From: JAATFS01 sp037145635
GTDB taxonomy: Bacteria > Pseudomonadota > Gammaproteobacteria > Xanthomonadales > Xanthomonadaceae
Reading direction: 5' to 3'
Length of the DNA stretch: 64,000 nucleotides
Assembly: GCA_037145635.1 (NCBI GenBank)
Contig: JBBCXB010000004.1
Span: 186,001 to 250,000 of the forward strand
This document shows positions 37,246-45,835 of the stretch, in pieces. How positions within the stretch are numbered: position 1 is the first letter of the stretch; each line of letters begins with the position of its first letter. The notes beneath the pieces were generated by a model that was given only the letters and a program-made list of their open reading frames with translations, did no database searches and was not told the origin of the DNA. Position numbers and translations under genes: made by a program.

Positions 37246-37494
37246 TCAGCTCCGTGGGCGCAGGGCCTGCGCGAAGGAGAAATAGGGCATCGACAGCGAG
37301 GCGCGCAGGTGGCGGGTGGGCCGGCTGCGCGCCGCGGGGGGAGCCGCTGCGTTTTCCTCATCCGCCTCCGAAACGCCATAATCGGCGCCGGTCTCCGTGA
37401 TCCGGAAGGAGGCGGTGCCCAGGCATCCGGCCGCGAGCAGGACGCCGCCGCACAGCAGCAGGGGGAACGGGCGCTTGAAAGACGAACTGTTCAT
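37246..37494 (-). CDS. Small lipoprotein, first gene of the YtrA-type operon
   Basis: 82-aa predicted lipoprotein; signal ending LLAAGC. The mature part is short, Ala/Arg-rich and low in predicted structure (EENAAAPPAARSRPTRHL). I do not recognise a family. It lies two bases before the GntR gene and directly after the operon promoter, so it is cotranscribed. No other role can be assigned. Confidence 0.65.
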   Translation of the reverse strand: MNSSSFKRPFPLLLCGGVLLAAGCLGTASFRITETGADYGVSEADEENAAAPPAARSRPTRHLRASLSMPYFSFAQALRPRS

Positions 37495-37520
37495 GCTGTT
37501 TCCTCTGCGAATGGATGACT

Positions 37521-37561
37521 GGTGTTGTATTTAACTATAACACCGACACGCGGGCGGTCAA
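37521..37561 (-). promoter_or_regulatory. Promoter and palindromic operator of the GntR-ABC operon
   Basis: On the minus strand TTGACC (37561-37556), a 16-base spacer and TATAGT (37539-37534) form one of the best promoters in the window. A 24-base palindrome (37521-37544) with GGTGTT and AACACC arms and 20 of 24 symmetric positions covers the -10 box. Such a site fits autorepression by the YtrA-type regulator. Confidence 0.7.
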
Positions 37562-37628
37562 CCGCCTTGTTCCCCAACCGATGGCATACGTCCCCACGCT
37601 GCCCGCACAACCCCCGAGGGATCGACTC

Positions 37629-38192
37629 ATGCGGCTCAAGAAGCTGTTAGTGCTTGGATTCATTGCGTTTTCGACCGTCTCCGGCAGCCTGGCCGCGGCG
37701 CCGCTGCTGGACCAGGACTACCGTCCGCTGGCCGGCAAGGACCGCATCAACCTGAACCGGACCTACGGGGGCAAGGTGCTGCTGGTGGTCAACACCGCCA
37801 GCAAGTGCGGCTTCACGGTCCAGTACGAGGGCCTGGAGGCGCTGCAGCAGCGCTTCGGCACCCGGGGCTTCGCGGTGCTCGGTTTCCCGTCCAACGACTT
37901 CAAGGGCCAGGAGCCGGGATCGGAGCAGCAGATCCAGGAGTTCTGCACGCTGACCTACGGGGTTAAGTTCCCGATGTTCGAGAAGGTGCACGTGGTCGGT
38001 GCCGACGCCACGCCGCTGTACCGGCGGCTGGCCGCCGACACCGGCGTGGCCCCGGGCTGGAACTTCCACAAGTACCTGATCGCGCGGGACGGCCGGGTGG
38101 TGGCGCAGTTCCCGAGCAAGGTCCGGCCCGATGACCCGGCGCTGCTGGCGGCGATCGAGCGCGAACTCAAGGCGCCCGCACCGGCGCGCTGA
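37629..38192 (+). CDS. Exported glutathione peroxidase-like protein
   Basis: 187-aa thiol peroxidase with a signal peptide (MRLKKLLVLGFIAFSTVSGS, cleavage near AAA). The peroxidatic cysteine is Cys60 in NTASKCGFT. The usual FPCNQF motif is FPSNDF here, so the resolving Cys is replaced by Ser and the tetrad Gln by Asp; Trp and Asn of GWNF are kept. Such enzymes probably depend on another thiol partner. The start follows a GAGGGA SD. It is divergent from the GntR-ABC operon, and could share its control region. Confidence 0.88.
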   Translation: MRLKKLLVLGFIAFSTVSGSLAAAPLLDQDYRPLAGKDRINLNRTYGGKVLLVVNTASKCGFTVQYEGLEALQQRFGTRGFAVLGFPSNDFKGQEPGSEQQIQEFCTLTYGVKFPMFEKVHVVGADATPLYRRLAADTGVAPGWNFHKYLIARDGRVVAQFPSKVRPDDPALLAAIERELKAPAPAR

Positions 38193-38289
38193 CCCTGTCG
38201 CGGCGGGCTCTCAACGCCGCGTGCGCGTGCGACAATGGTCGTTCTGCGCCGGCGGCGGCGTGTTTTTTCACTTTCAGGAAGTGCAGCGA

Positions 38290-39249
38290 ATGAAGATGGG
38301 AATGCGCGGCGCGGCGGCGTCGTTACTGATCGTGGCAATGTCGGCCTCCATGCCTGCCATGTCGCAACAACCGGCCGCGACGACGGCCACCAAGGAGAAG
38401 TCGGTCTTGACCTCGGATCGTGAGAAAGTCAGTTATGCCATCGGCCTGGACGTGGCGCGCTCGTTCGAGCCGATCGCCCAGGACATCGACCTGAGCGCGA
38501 TGCAGCGCGCCATCACCAATGCCTTCAAGGGCGGCAAGCCGCTGCTGTCGGACGAGCAGACCCAGGCCACCGATACCGCCCTGCGCACCGCGCTGGCGGT
38601 GCGCAACGGCCAGCAGGTGCCGGGCGTGGCGCCGGGCAGCGCGCCGCCGGCGGTCTCCAAGGAGAACGTGGGCCTGATGCTGGGCGACCGCGCGGTGGGC
38701 CCGTCGCTGGTGCGCATCAAGGACGAGATCGACCTGACGGTGCTGATGCAGGCGGTGCACACCGTGTTCGAGAAGGGCACGCCGCTGCTGAGCCAGCAGG
38801 AGGCCGCCGCCACGCTGCAGGCCTTCGGCAGCGCCAAGCAGGCCGCCGTGGCCGGGCAGAACCGCGAGCAGGGCAATGCCTTCCTGGCCCAGAACAAGAC
38901 CCAGAAGGGCGTGGTCACCACCGCGTCGGGCCTGCAGTACATGGTGCTGCGCCAGGGCAGCGGCGAGCGTCCGGCACCCACCAGTAAGGTGCGGGTTAAC
39001 TACGAGGGCAAGCTGCTCGACGGGACCGTCTTCGACAGTTCCTATCAGCGCGGCGAGCCGGCGGAATTCGGTTTGAACCAGGTAATTGCAGGCTGGACCG
39101 AGGGCGTGGGCCTGATGCCGGTCGGCTCGAAGTACCGCTTCTGGATCCCCTCGAACCTGGCCTACGGCCCGCAGGGCACCCAGGGCGGCCCGATCGGACC
39201 TGACGCAACTTTGACGTTTGATGTAGAACTGATGGGTATTCTTCCCTGA
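38290..39249 (+). CDS. Periplasmic FKBP-type prolyl isomerase, duplicated N-domain
   Basis: 319-aa Mip/FkpA-like isomerase. Signal peptide of about 26 residues (ending PAMSQ). Two FKBP_N dimerisation domains occur in tandem: VSYAIGLDVARSFEP...ITNAFKGGKPLLSDEQ and VGLMLGDRAVGPSLV...VHTVFEKGTPLLSQQE. The catalytic FKBP domain follows (VRVNYEGKLLDGTVFDSSY; VIAGWTEGVGLMPVG; WIPSNLAYG). Most relatives have only one FKBP_N and are 230-270 aa. AGGAAGTG precedes the ATG. Likely an envelope folding factor. Confidence 0.9.
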   Translation: MKMGMRGAAASLLIVAMSASMPAMSQQPAATTATKEKSVLTSDREKVSYAIGLDVARSFEPIAQDIDLSAMQRAITNAFKGGKPLLSDEQTQATDTALRTALAVRNGQQVPGVAPGSAPPAVSKENVGLMLGDRAVGPSLVRIKDEIDLTVLMQAVHTVFEKGTPLLSQQEAAATLQAFGSAKQAAVAGQNREQGNAFLAQNKTQKGVVTTASGLQYMVLRQGSGERPAPTSKVRVNYEGKLLDGTVFDSSYQRGEPAEFGLNQVIAGWTEGVGLMPVGSKYRFWIPSNLAYGPQGTQGGPIGPDATLTFDVELMGILP

Positions 39250-39273
39250 TCCCCCACAGGAGTACCCCCACCC

Positions 39274-40614
39274 ATGCGAGTTGCGATCTTCGGTACCGGT
39301 TACGTCGGCCTTGTCACTGGTACCTGTCTGGCTGAAGTCGGCCATCATGTCGTCTGCGTCGATATCGACCAGGCCAAGGTGGACGGCCTCAATCGCGGGG
39401 TGATCCCAATCTACGAGCCCGGCCTGGAGCCGATGGTGAAGGCCAACCACGGCGCCGGCCGGCTGCGCTTCACCAGCGACGCGCCGCAGGCCATCGCCCA
39501 CGGCGAGATCGTGTTCATCGCGGTGGGCACGCCGCCGGACGAGGACGGCAGCGCCGACCTGCAGTACGTGCTGGCGGTGGCGCGCACCATCGGCCGCCAC
39601 ATCGAAGGGCCGACCATCGTGGTCAACAAGTCGACGGTGCCGGTCGGTACCGCCGACAAGGTGCGCGCCGCGGTCCAGGAGGAACTGGACGCGCGCGGCG
39701 TGGACTTCGAGTTCGACGTGGTGTCCAACCCGGAGTTCCTCAAGGAAGGCGACGCCGTCGCCGACTGCATGCGTCCGGACCGCATCGTCATCGGTGCGAG
39801 CAAGGCCGCCGCGGTGGCGCGCATGCGCCGCCTCTACGCGCCGTTCAACCGCAATCGCGACCGCCTGGTCGAGATGGACGTGCGCTCGGCCGAACTGACC
39901 AAGTACGCGGCCAACGCGATGCTGGCGACCAAGATCAGTTTCATGAACGAGATCGCCAACCTGGCCGAGCGCGTCGGCGCCGACATCGAGAACGTGCGCA
40001 ACGGCATCGGCTCGGATCCGCGCATCGGCTGGCACTTCATCTACCCGGGCGCCGGCTACGGCGGTTCCTGCTTCCCGAAGGACGTGCAGGCGCTGGCGCG
40101 GACCGCGCAGCAGTACGGCATGGAGCCCAAGCTGCTCAACGCCGTGGAGGCGGTCAACAACCACCAGAAGGGCCATCTGTTCGAACTGATCCAGCGCCAC
40201 TACGGCGAGCAGGACCTGTCCGGCAAGACCTTCGCGGTCTGGGGCCTGGCGTTCAAGCCCAACACCGACGACATGCGCGAGGCCTCCAGCCGCCGCCTGC
40301 TCGCGCAGCTCTGGGAAGCCGGGGCCCGGGTGCGGGCCTACGACCCGGAGGCCACGGCCGAGGCCAAGCGCATCTTCGGCGAGCGCGACGACCTGGTGTT
40401 CTGCGATTCGGCGGCCGATGCGCTGAGCGGGGCCGACGCGCTGGCGGTGGTCACCGAGTGGAAGCAGTTCCGCAGCCCGGACTTCGGGCGGCTCAAGGAG
40501 GCGTTGAAGGACACCGTCGTGTTCGACGGCCGCAACCTCTACGATCCGCAGGAGATCGAGGCCGCCGGGCTGGCCTACTACGCCATCGGCCGAGGTCGTT
40601 CCCTGCATGCATGA
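39274..40614 (+). CDS. ugd: UDP-glucose 6-dehydrogenase
   Basis: 446-aa NAD enzyme producing UDP-glucuronate for exopolysaccharide or lipid modification. N-terminal Rossmann motif VAIFGTGYVGLVTGTCLAE; catalytic Cys in YGGSCFPKDVQAL; central KLS-like segment AELTKYAANAMLATKISFMN; C-terminal GLAFKPNTDDMREASS. ATG follows AGGAG. The last codons overlap slyX (ATGCATGA). In Xanthomonads UDP-glucuronate feeds xanthan-like polymers. Confidence 0.96.
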   Translation: MRVAIFGTGYVGLVTGTCLAEVGHHVVCVDIDQAKVDGLNRGVIPIYEPGLEPMVKANHGAGRLRFTSDAPQAIAHGEIVFIAVGTPPDEDGSADLQYVLAVARTIGRHIEGPTIVVNKSTVPVGTADKVRAAVQEELDARGVDFEFDVVSNPEFLKEGDAVADCMRPDRIVIGASKAAAVARMRRLYAPFNRNRDRLVEMDVRSAELTKYAANAMLATKISFMNEIANLAERVGADIENVRNGIGSDPRIGWHFIYPGAGYGGSCFPKDVQALARTAQQYGMEPKLLNAVEAVNNHQKGHLFELIQRHYGEQDLSGKTFAVWGLAFKPNTDDMREASSRRLLAQLWEAGARVRAYDPEATAEAKRIFGERDDLVFCDSAADALSGADALAVVTEWKQFRSPDFGRLKEALKDTVVFDGRNLYDPQEIEAAGLAYYAIGRGRSLHA

Positions 40615-40843
40615 TCAACTGTCACCGCGCGAACAGGCTCTGGAAGCGCGGTTGGTGGAGCTCGAGACGCGCCTCTCCTTCCAGGAGCAGGCGCTGGCCG
40701 AGCTGAGTGACGCGCTCGCGGACGCCCGGATGACGGGCGCCCGCAACGCCGAGCTGATCCGGCATCTGCTCGACGACCTGGGCAAGGTCCGCACCACGCT
40801 GTATGCCGATTCGGCGGAGGAACCCCCTCCGCCGCACTACTGA
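40607..40843 (+). CDS. slyX: SlyX family protein
   Basis: 78-aa coiled-coil protein: LEARLVELETRLSFQEQALAE and LSDALADAR heptads, ending in the typical PPPPHY. It overlaps the end of ugd by eight bases. SlyX is widely conserved, but its role is not known. Confidence 0.92.
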   Translation: MHDQLSPREQALEARLVELETRLSFQEQALAELSDALADARMTGARNAELIRHLLDDLGKVRTTLYADSAEEPPPPHY

Positions 40844-40865
40844 TCCGAATCCGACTGTCGATGTC

Positions 40866-41528
40866 ATGAGCGATACTCTCCGCGACCAGCTGCTGGGGCT
40901 GGGCTTCAAGCCCGTGCCCAAACCCGAGCGCAAGCCCGACCCCCGCGGCGCCTCCGCGCGTCCCCATCCCGGCAAGGGCGGCAAGCCCGCGTCGGGCCGT
41001 CCGTCCGGCGGCCGCAACGCCGGCGGCCAGCCGCAGGCGCCGTCCGGCCCGCGGCCGGCCCCGGGCGCGCGTCGCTCCGACGCCCGCCCGGCCCGCTCGC
41101 GCGAGGAAATCGATCTCGCCAAGGCGTACGCGATCCGCGCGCAGCGCGAGAAGGACGAGCGCATCGAGGCCGAACGCCTGAAGCAGGAAGAGGCGCGGGT
41201 GCGGCGCGAGGCCAAGGCCAAGCTCGAGGTCCTGCTCAAGGACAAGGCGCTCAATCAGGCCGAGGCCGACATTGCCCGGCACTTCCCCTATGGCGGCAAG
41301 ATCAAGCGCATCTACGTCAGCGCCGACCAGCTCAAGGCGCTCAACGCCGGCGAGCTGGGCGTCGTGCAGCTCAACGGCCGCTACCTGCTGGTGACCGCCG
41401 CCGTCCTCGCCGAGGCCGGGCAGGTGTTCGCGCCATCGGTGGCATTGAAGGTGGACCCGAATGCCCCGGTGGAGGACGACCCGTATGCAGACCCCCGTTA
41501 CCAGATCCCCGACGACCTTGTCTGGTGA
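40866..41528 (+). CDS. DUF2058 (YaiL-like) nucleoprotein
   Basis: 220-aa protein. It begins MSDTLRDQLLGLGFK, the DUF2058 opening. A Pro/Gly/Arg-rich disordered region follows (about residues 20-80), then a charged helix (REEIDLAKAYAIRAQREKDE), and the compact C-terminal domain with HFPYGGKIKRIYVSADQ and RYLLVTAAVLAEAG. E. coli YaiL is annotated as a nucleoprotein/polysaccharide accessory factor without proven activity. It lies 22 bases after slyX, so ugd-slyX-DUF2058 may be one operon. Its end overlaps the next gene by 44 bases. Confidence 0.86.
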   Translation: MSDTLRDQLLGLGFKPVPKPERKPDPRGASARPHPGKGGKPASGRPSGGRNAGGQPQAPSGPRPAPGARRSDARPARSREEIDLAKAYAIRAQREKDERIEAERLKQEEARVRREAKAKLEVLLKDKALNQAEADIARHFPYGGKIKRIYVSADQLKALNAGELGVVQLNGRYLLVTAAVLAEAGQVFAPSVALKVDPNAPVEDDPYADPRYQIPDDLVW

Positions 41529-42288
41529 TCCCGGCGTTCGCGCCGCGCGCTGGCTCGGCCGCGCGGTGCTGGCCAGCGCGCTGGCCTGGCCGGTGCTGGC
41601 ACTGGCCGACGACGGCCCGTCGTTCGACCGGCCGGGCATCGGCTTCGCCACCGAGGTGCTGGCGCCCGGAGGCATCGCCTGGGAGCAGGGGCTGCCGGAC
41701 TACACCCGCGACCGCCAGGACGGCGTGCGCAGCGAGCAGTACGTGGCCGACAGCCTGCTGCGCGTCGGCCTCGGCGCGAACCTGGAGCTGCAGCTCGGCA
41801 GCGACAGTTACGCCTGGCTGCACGAGGGCGGCGCGCACACGCACGGCGGCGGCGACAGCCACGTCGCGCTGAAGCTGCAGCTGCCGTCGCAGCAGGACTC
41901 CTTCAGCTGGGCAGTGCTGGGCACCTACACGGTGCCGACCGGCAAGCCGGCGCTCTCCGACGGCGGCCATGCGCGCGAACTGGGCGTCACCGGCGCCTGG
42001 GACCTGGCGCAGGGACGCAGCGTGTCGCTGTACGCCGACTACGAGAACGACGACCAGGGCCACACCTGGACGTTCTCGCCCAGCTATACGTTCTACGACG
42101 ACACGCGCTTCAGCAGCTATGTCGAGGCGGGGCTGTCCACCGGCACCGAGCACGACCGGGTGGCCGGCGCCGGCGGCATCTGGAAGCTTTCCGACGCGGT
42201 GCAGCTGGACCTGTCGTTCCTGCGCGGGCTGACCGCGGCCAGCCCCGACTGGCAGGCGGGCTTCGGCGTCGCCTTCGCCTTCCGCTGA
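41485..42288 (+). CDS. Outer-membrane transporter-like protein
   Basis: 267-aa exported protein that resembles the 'MetA-pathway of phenol degradation' putative outer-membrane transporter group. The N-terminal signal (VRAARWLGRAVLASALAWPVLALA) is followed by alternating beta strands with terminal Phe-Arg (GVAFAFR), as in outer-membrane barrels. A His-rich loop HEGGAHTHGGGDSH could bind a metal. The ATG at 41485 is chosen because GGAGG lies nine bases upstream; it makes a 44-base overlap with the DUF2058 gene in another frame. Confidence 0.75.
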   Translation: MQTPVTRSPTTLSGDPGVRAARWLGRAVLASALAWPVLALADDGPSFDRPGIGFATEVLAPGGIAWEQGLPDYTRDRQDGVRSEQYVADSLLRVGLGANLELQLGSDSYAWLHEGGAHTHGGGDSHVALKLQLPSQQDSFSWAVLGTYTVPTGKPALSDGGHARELGVTGAWDLAQGRSVSLYADYENDDQGHTWTFSPSYTFYDDTRFSSYVEAGLSTGTEHDRVAGAGGIWKLSDAVQLDLSFLRGLTAASPDWQAGFGVAFAFR

Positions 42289-42343
42289 GCGCCGCGCCGG
42301 GCGGACACGCCCATGCTGCACTGCGGAATGCAAACGCGGCGCA

Positions 42344-42390
42344 CGATAGGCTTAATTGGATCGATCTAAACGACCCCGCGGAGCCTATCG
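42344..42390 (+). promoter_or_regulatory. Candidate LacI-family operator region
   Basis: TTGGATCGATCTAA (42356-42369) is a 14-base palindrome with 12 symmetric positions and the central CG typical of LacI-family sites. It sits between perfect 9-base arms CGATAGGCT (42344-42352) and AGCCTATCG (42382-42390). It lies 57 bases before the lacI-type gene. Confidence 0.55.
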
Positions 42391-42426
42391 CGATGATTCC
42401 CGCCCCTGTTGCCGATACCGGAGCCC

Positions 42427-43521
42427 ATGCCTAGGACGCCGCAGCCCGCGGACGAGTCCGGGCAGGAGGCGCGGCGGGCGCGGCGCCGGGCGGTGACGCT
42501 CAGCGACATCGCCGGGGCGATCGGCGTATCCCGCGCCACCGTGTCGCTGGTGCTGCGCGGCAGCACGCTGGTGCATGCCGACACCCGCCAGCGCGTCGAG
42601 GCCGAGCTCGATCGCCAGGGCTACGTCTACAACCGCGCCGCCGCCAACCTGCGGCGGCGCACCTCGACCAGCATCGCGCTGGTGATCAACGACCTGTCCA
42701 ACCCGTTCTTCGCCGAGTTCGCCGCCGGGGTGGACGAGGCGCTGGGCGAGGCCGGCTACGTCACCCTGCTCGGCAGCACCGGCGAATCGCCGCAGCGGCA
42801 GCAGGCGGTGCTCGCCTCGCTGATGGAGCACACGCCGGCCGGCCTGATCCTGTCGCCGGCCGAAGGCAGCGAACTGGGCCCGCTGCGGCGGGTATTGGGC
42901 CGGCAGGGCAACGTCCTGCTGTTCAATCGCGAACTCGCCGGTGCGGACTGGGATTTCCTGGGGCTGGACAACGCCCAGGGCGCCTACCTGGCCACGTGCC
43001 ACCTGATCGAGCGGGGGCATCGCCACATCGTGTTTTTCGGCGGCCATGCCGAATCCAGTTCGTGCCGGCAGCGCCGCAGCGGCTACCTGCGCGCGATGCA
43101 GGAGGCCGCGCTGGCGGCGCGTTCGATCGAGTCGGCGCCCAACCGCCAGGATGCCGCCGCGCGCGCCGGCGAACTGTTCGCCGACGCCGCCCCGCCGGCA
43201 AGCGCCGCGGTCTGCTACAACGACAGCGTGGCGCTCGGCCTGATGGCCGGGCTGATGGCACGCGGCATCGTGCCGGGCCGCGATTTCGCGGTGACCGGCT
43301 TCGACGACATCACCGAGGCCGCGCTGACCGCGCCGGCGCTGACCACCGTGGCGGTGGATCCGCGCGCGCGCGGGCAGCAGGCGGCCGGACTGGTGCTGGA
43401 GCGGTTGCGCGAGCCGGAGGTGATGCCGCGCCGGCTCACCGCCGCGGTGACGCTCACCGTCCGCGGCAGCAGCGGCGCCGAGGCCGCCGCCACGCCCCGA
43501 CCTGCATTCCCCCGTCCGTGA
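42427..43521 (+). CDS. LacI-family regulator of the mannose operon
   Basis: 364-aa repressor. Helix-turn-helix VTLSDIAGAIGVSRATVSLV at about residues 24-43 is preceded by an Arg/Ala-rich arm. The periplasmic-binding-like sensor domain follows (TSIALVINDLSNPFFAEFAAG; LGLDNAQGAYLATCHLIERG; TGFDDI). It heads an operon with a sugar permease, kinase and isomerase, so the effector is probably a hexose or its phosphate. A palindrome upstream suggests autoregulation. A TTG at 42409 is a possible earlier start. Confidence 0.9.
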   Translation: MPRTPQPADESGQEARRARRRAVTLSDIAGAIGVSRATVSLVLRGSTLVHADTRQRVEAELDRQGYVYNRAAANLRRRTSTSIALVINDLSNPFFAEFAAGVDEALGEAGYVTLLGSTGESPQRQQAVLASLMEHTPAGLILSPAEGSELGPLRRVLGRQGNVLLFNRELAGADWDFLGLDNAQGAYLATCHLIERGHRHIVFFGGHAESSSCRQRRSGYLRAMQEAALAARSIESAPNRQDAAARAGELFADAAPPASAAVCYNDSVALGLMAGLMARGIVPGRDFAVTGFDDITEAALTAPALTTVAVDPRARGQQAAGLVLERLREPEVMPRRLTAAVTLTVRGSSGAEAAATPRPAFPRP

Positions 43522-43565
43522 CGCGCGAACGCGTGCACGGGTCCTCTTCCTCCCGAGCCCATCCG

Positions 43566-44843
43566 ATGACCACCAAGAATCCCGTCAACAACCGCGTCGC
43601 CCTGGGGGTCGCCACCACGATCTTCTTCATGTGGGGCTTCCTGACCTGTCTCAACGACATCCTGATCCCGCATCTGAAGGCGGTGTTCGAACTCACGTTC
43701 GCGCGCGCGATGCTGGTCCAGTTCACCTTCTTCGGCGCGTACTTCCTGATGTCGCTGCCGGCGGGCTGGCTGGTGGCGCGGCTGGGCTACAAGCGCGGCA
43801 TCGTCGCCGGGCTGGCGATCGCCGGTATCGGCGCCCTCGGCTTCTGGCCGGCCGCCGAATCGCGCCTCTACGAGGCCTTCCTCGCCGCGCTGTTCGTGCT
43901 CGCCACCGGCATCACCGTGCTGCAGGTGGCGGCCAACCCGTACGTGGCGCTGCTCGGCCCGGAGCGCAGCGCGTCGAGCCGGCTGACCCTGGCGCAGGCG
44001 CTGAATTCGCTGGGCACGGCGATCGCGCCGATCTTCGGCGGCCTGCTGATCCTGTCCAACACGGTGATGAGCGGCGAGCAGATCGCGCAGCTGCCGCCGG
44101 CCGAGCAACTGGCCTATCGCGTGCAGGAAGCGCAGGCGGTGCAGGGCCCGTACCTGGGCCTGGCGGTGGTGCTGTTCCTGCTGGCGGTGTTCGTGTTCCT
44201 GTTCCGGCTGCCGTCGCTGACCGAGACCACGGCCAAGGCGGACGACAGCCGTCACACGCTCGGCGATGCGCTGCGCCATCCGCATGTGCGCTTCGGCGTG
44301 CTGGCGATCTTCTTCTACGTCGGTGCCGAGGTCGCGATCGGCAGCGTGATGGTCAACTACTTCTCGATGCCGGAGATCGGCGGCTTCAGCGAGCGCGAGG
44401 CCACGCACTACGTGTCGGCGTACTGGACGCTGGCGATGATCGGCCGCTTCATCGGCTCGGCGCTGCTGGCCAAGCTGTCGCCGCGCGTGCTGCTGTCGGT
44501 GTTCGCGGCGATCAACGCCGCGCTGCTGGGGCTGACCATGGGCACCAGCGGCATGACCGCGGTGTATGCGCTGGTGGCGATCGGCCTGTTCAACTCGATC
44601 ATGTTCCCGACCATCTTCTCGCTCGGCATCGAGCGCCTGGGCCCGCTCACCGGCCGCGCCTCCAGCCTGCTGATCATGGCGATCGTCGGCGGCGCGCTGG
44701 TGCCGTACCTGCAGGGTCTGCTGGCCGACCACATCGGCCTGCATCCGTCGTTCGTGCTGCCGCTGCTGTGCTACCTGTACATCGTGTTCTACGGCGTGTG
44801 GGGCTCGCGCCTGCGCGGCGAGCTGGCGGAGGCGCGCGCATGA
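43566..44843 (+). CDS. MFS hexose permease (FucP/GluP type)
   Basis: 425-aa permease with 12 predicted membrane helices. Family marks are FFMWGFLTCLNDILIPHLK near the N-terminus, ATGITVLQVAANPYVALLG and SRLTLAQALNSLGTAIAP. The operon context (kinase, AGE isomerase) suggests uptake of mannose or fructose by proton symport. The ATG lies 45 bases after the regulator gene; its stop overlaps the kinase ATG (ATGA). Confidence 0.9.
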   Translation: MTTKNPVNNRVALGVATTIFFMWGFLTCLNDILIPHLKAVFELTFARAMLVQFTFFGAYFLMSLPAGWLVARLGYKRGIVAGLAIAGIGALGFWPAAESRLYEAFLAALFVLATGITVLQVAANPYVALLGPERSASSRLTLAQALNSLGTAIAPIFGGLLILSNTVMSGEQIAQLPPAEQLAYRVQEAQAVQGPYLGLAVVLFLLAVFVFLFRLPSLTETTAKADDSRHTLGDALRHPHVRFGVLAIFFYVGAEVAIGSVMVNYFSMPEIGGFSEREATHYVSAYWTLAMIGRFIGSALLAKLSPRVLLSVFAAINAALLGLTMGTSGMTAVYALVAIGLFNSIMFPTIFSLGIERLGPLTGRASSLLIMAIVGGALVPYLQGLLADHIGLHPSFVLPLLCYLYIVFYGVWGSRLRGELAEARA

Positions 44844-45835
44844 GCGAGGCGGCATCCCGCATCGTGTGCTTCGGCGAGGCCCTGATCGACATGCTGGCGC
44901 AGCCGCCGGCCTCGCCGCAGGCGCCGCGCGCGTTCGAGCAGTACGCCGGCGGCGCGCCGGCCAACGTGGCGGTGGCGGTGGCCCGGCTGGGGGGCGACAG
45001 CCACTTCGTCGGCATGCTTGGGCAGGACATGTTCGGCGACTTCCTGCTGGAGAGCCTGGCCGCGGCCGGCGTGGCCACCGACGGCATCGTGCGCACCGAC
45101 GCGGCCAAGACCGCGCTGGCGTTCGTCGCGCTGGACGCCGACGGCGAGCGCAGTTTCAGCTTCTACCGGCCGCCGGCGGCGGACCTGCTGTTCCGCGCCG
45201 AGGACTTCGGCGCACAGACCTTCGAGCGCGCCGCGGTCTTCCACGTGTGCTCCAACAGCATGACCGAGGCAGAGATCGCCGAGGCCACGTTCGCGGGCAT
45301 GCGCCAGGCGCATGCCGCCGGCACCGTGGTCAGCCTGGACCTCAACCTGCGGCCGCAGCTGTGGCCGCGCGACGTGGATCCGGCGCCGCGGCTGTGGCAG
45401 GCGCTGGCGCTGGCCGACGTGGTCAAGCTCTCGCGCGAGGAACTGGACTACCTGGCGGATGCGCTCGGCGCCGACGCCGAGGCGGTCCGTCGAAAACTCT
45501 GGCAGGGCCGGGCGCAATGGCTGCTGGTCACCGACGGCAGTGGGCCGGTGCGCTGGTTCACCCGCGACGGCGCCGGCGAGGTGCCCGCCTTCCAGGTGCA
45601 GGTGCGCGACACCACCGCGGCCGGCGACGCCTTCGTCGGTGGCCTGCTGCTGCAACTGGCACGCTCCGGCGGCCGCGCGGCCGGCCTGGCCGGCTTCTGT
45701 CGCGATCCCGCGGCGATGCAGCAGGCCATCCGTTTCGCCGCGGCGGTCGGCGCGCTCGCGGTCACCCGCAAGGGCGCGTTCGCCGCGATGCCCGACCACG
45801 CCACCGTTCTCGAATTGATCCAGGAACAACCATGA
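44840..45835 (+). CDS. PfkB-family sugar kinase (fructokinase)
   Basis: 331-aa ribokinase-family enzyme. N-terminal IVCFGEALIDM and QYAGGAPANVAVAVARLGG bind the sugar; C-terminal RDTTAAGDAFVGGLL contains the catalytic Asp and anion hole. Best read as a fructokinase that takes the product of the downstream isomerase into central metabolism. It overlaps the genes on both sides by four bases, showing tight coupling. Confidence 0.9.
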   Translation: MSEAASRIVCFGEALIDMLAQPPASPQAPRAFEQYAGGAPANVAVAVARLGGDSHFVGMLGQDMFGDFLLESLAAAGVATDGIVRTDAAKTALAFVALDADGERSFSFYRPPAADLLFRAEDFGAQTFERAAVFHVCSNSMTEAEIAEATFAGMRQAHAAGTVVSLDLNLRPQLWPRDVDPAPRLWQALALADVVKLSREELDYLADALGADAEAVRRKLWQGRAQWLLVTDGSGPVRWFTRDGAGEVPAFQVQVRDTTAAGDAFVGGLLLQLARSGGRAAGLAGFCRDPAAMQQAIRFAAAVGALAVTRKGAFAAMPDHATVLELIQEQP

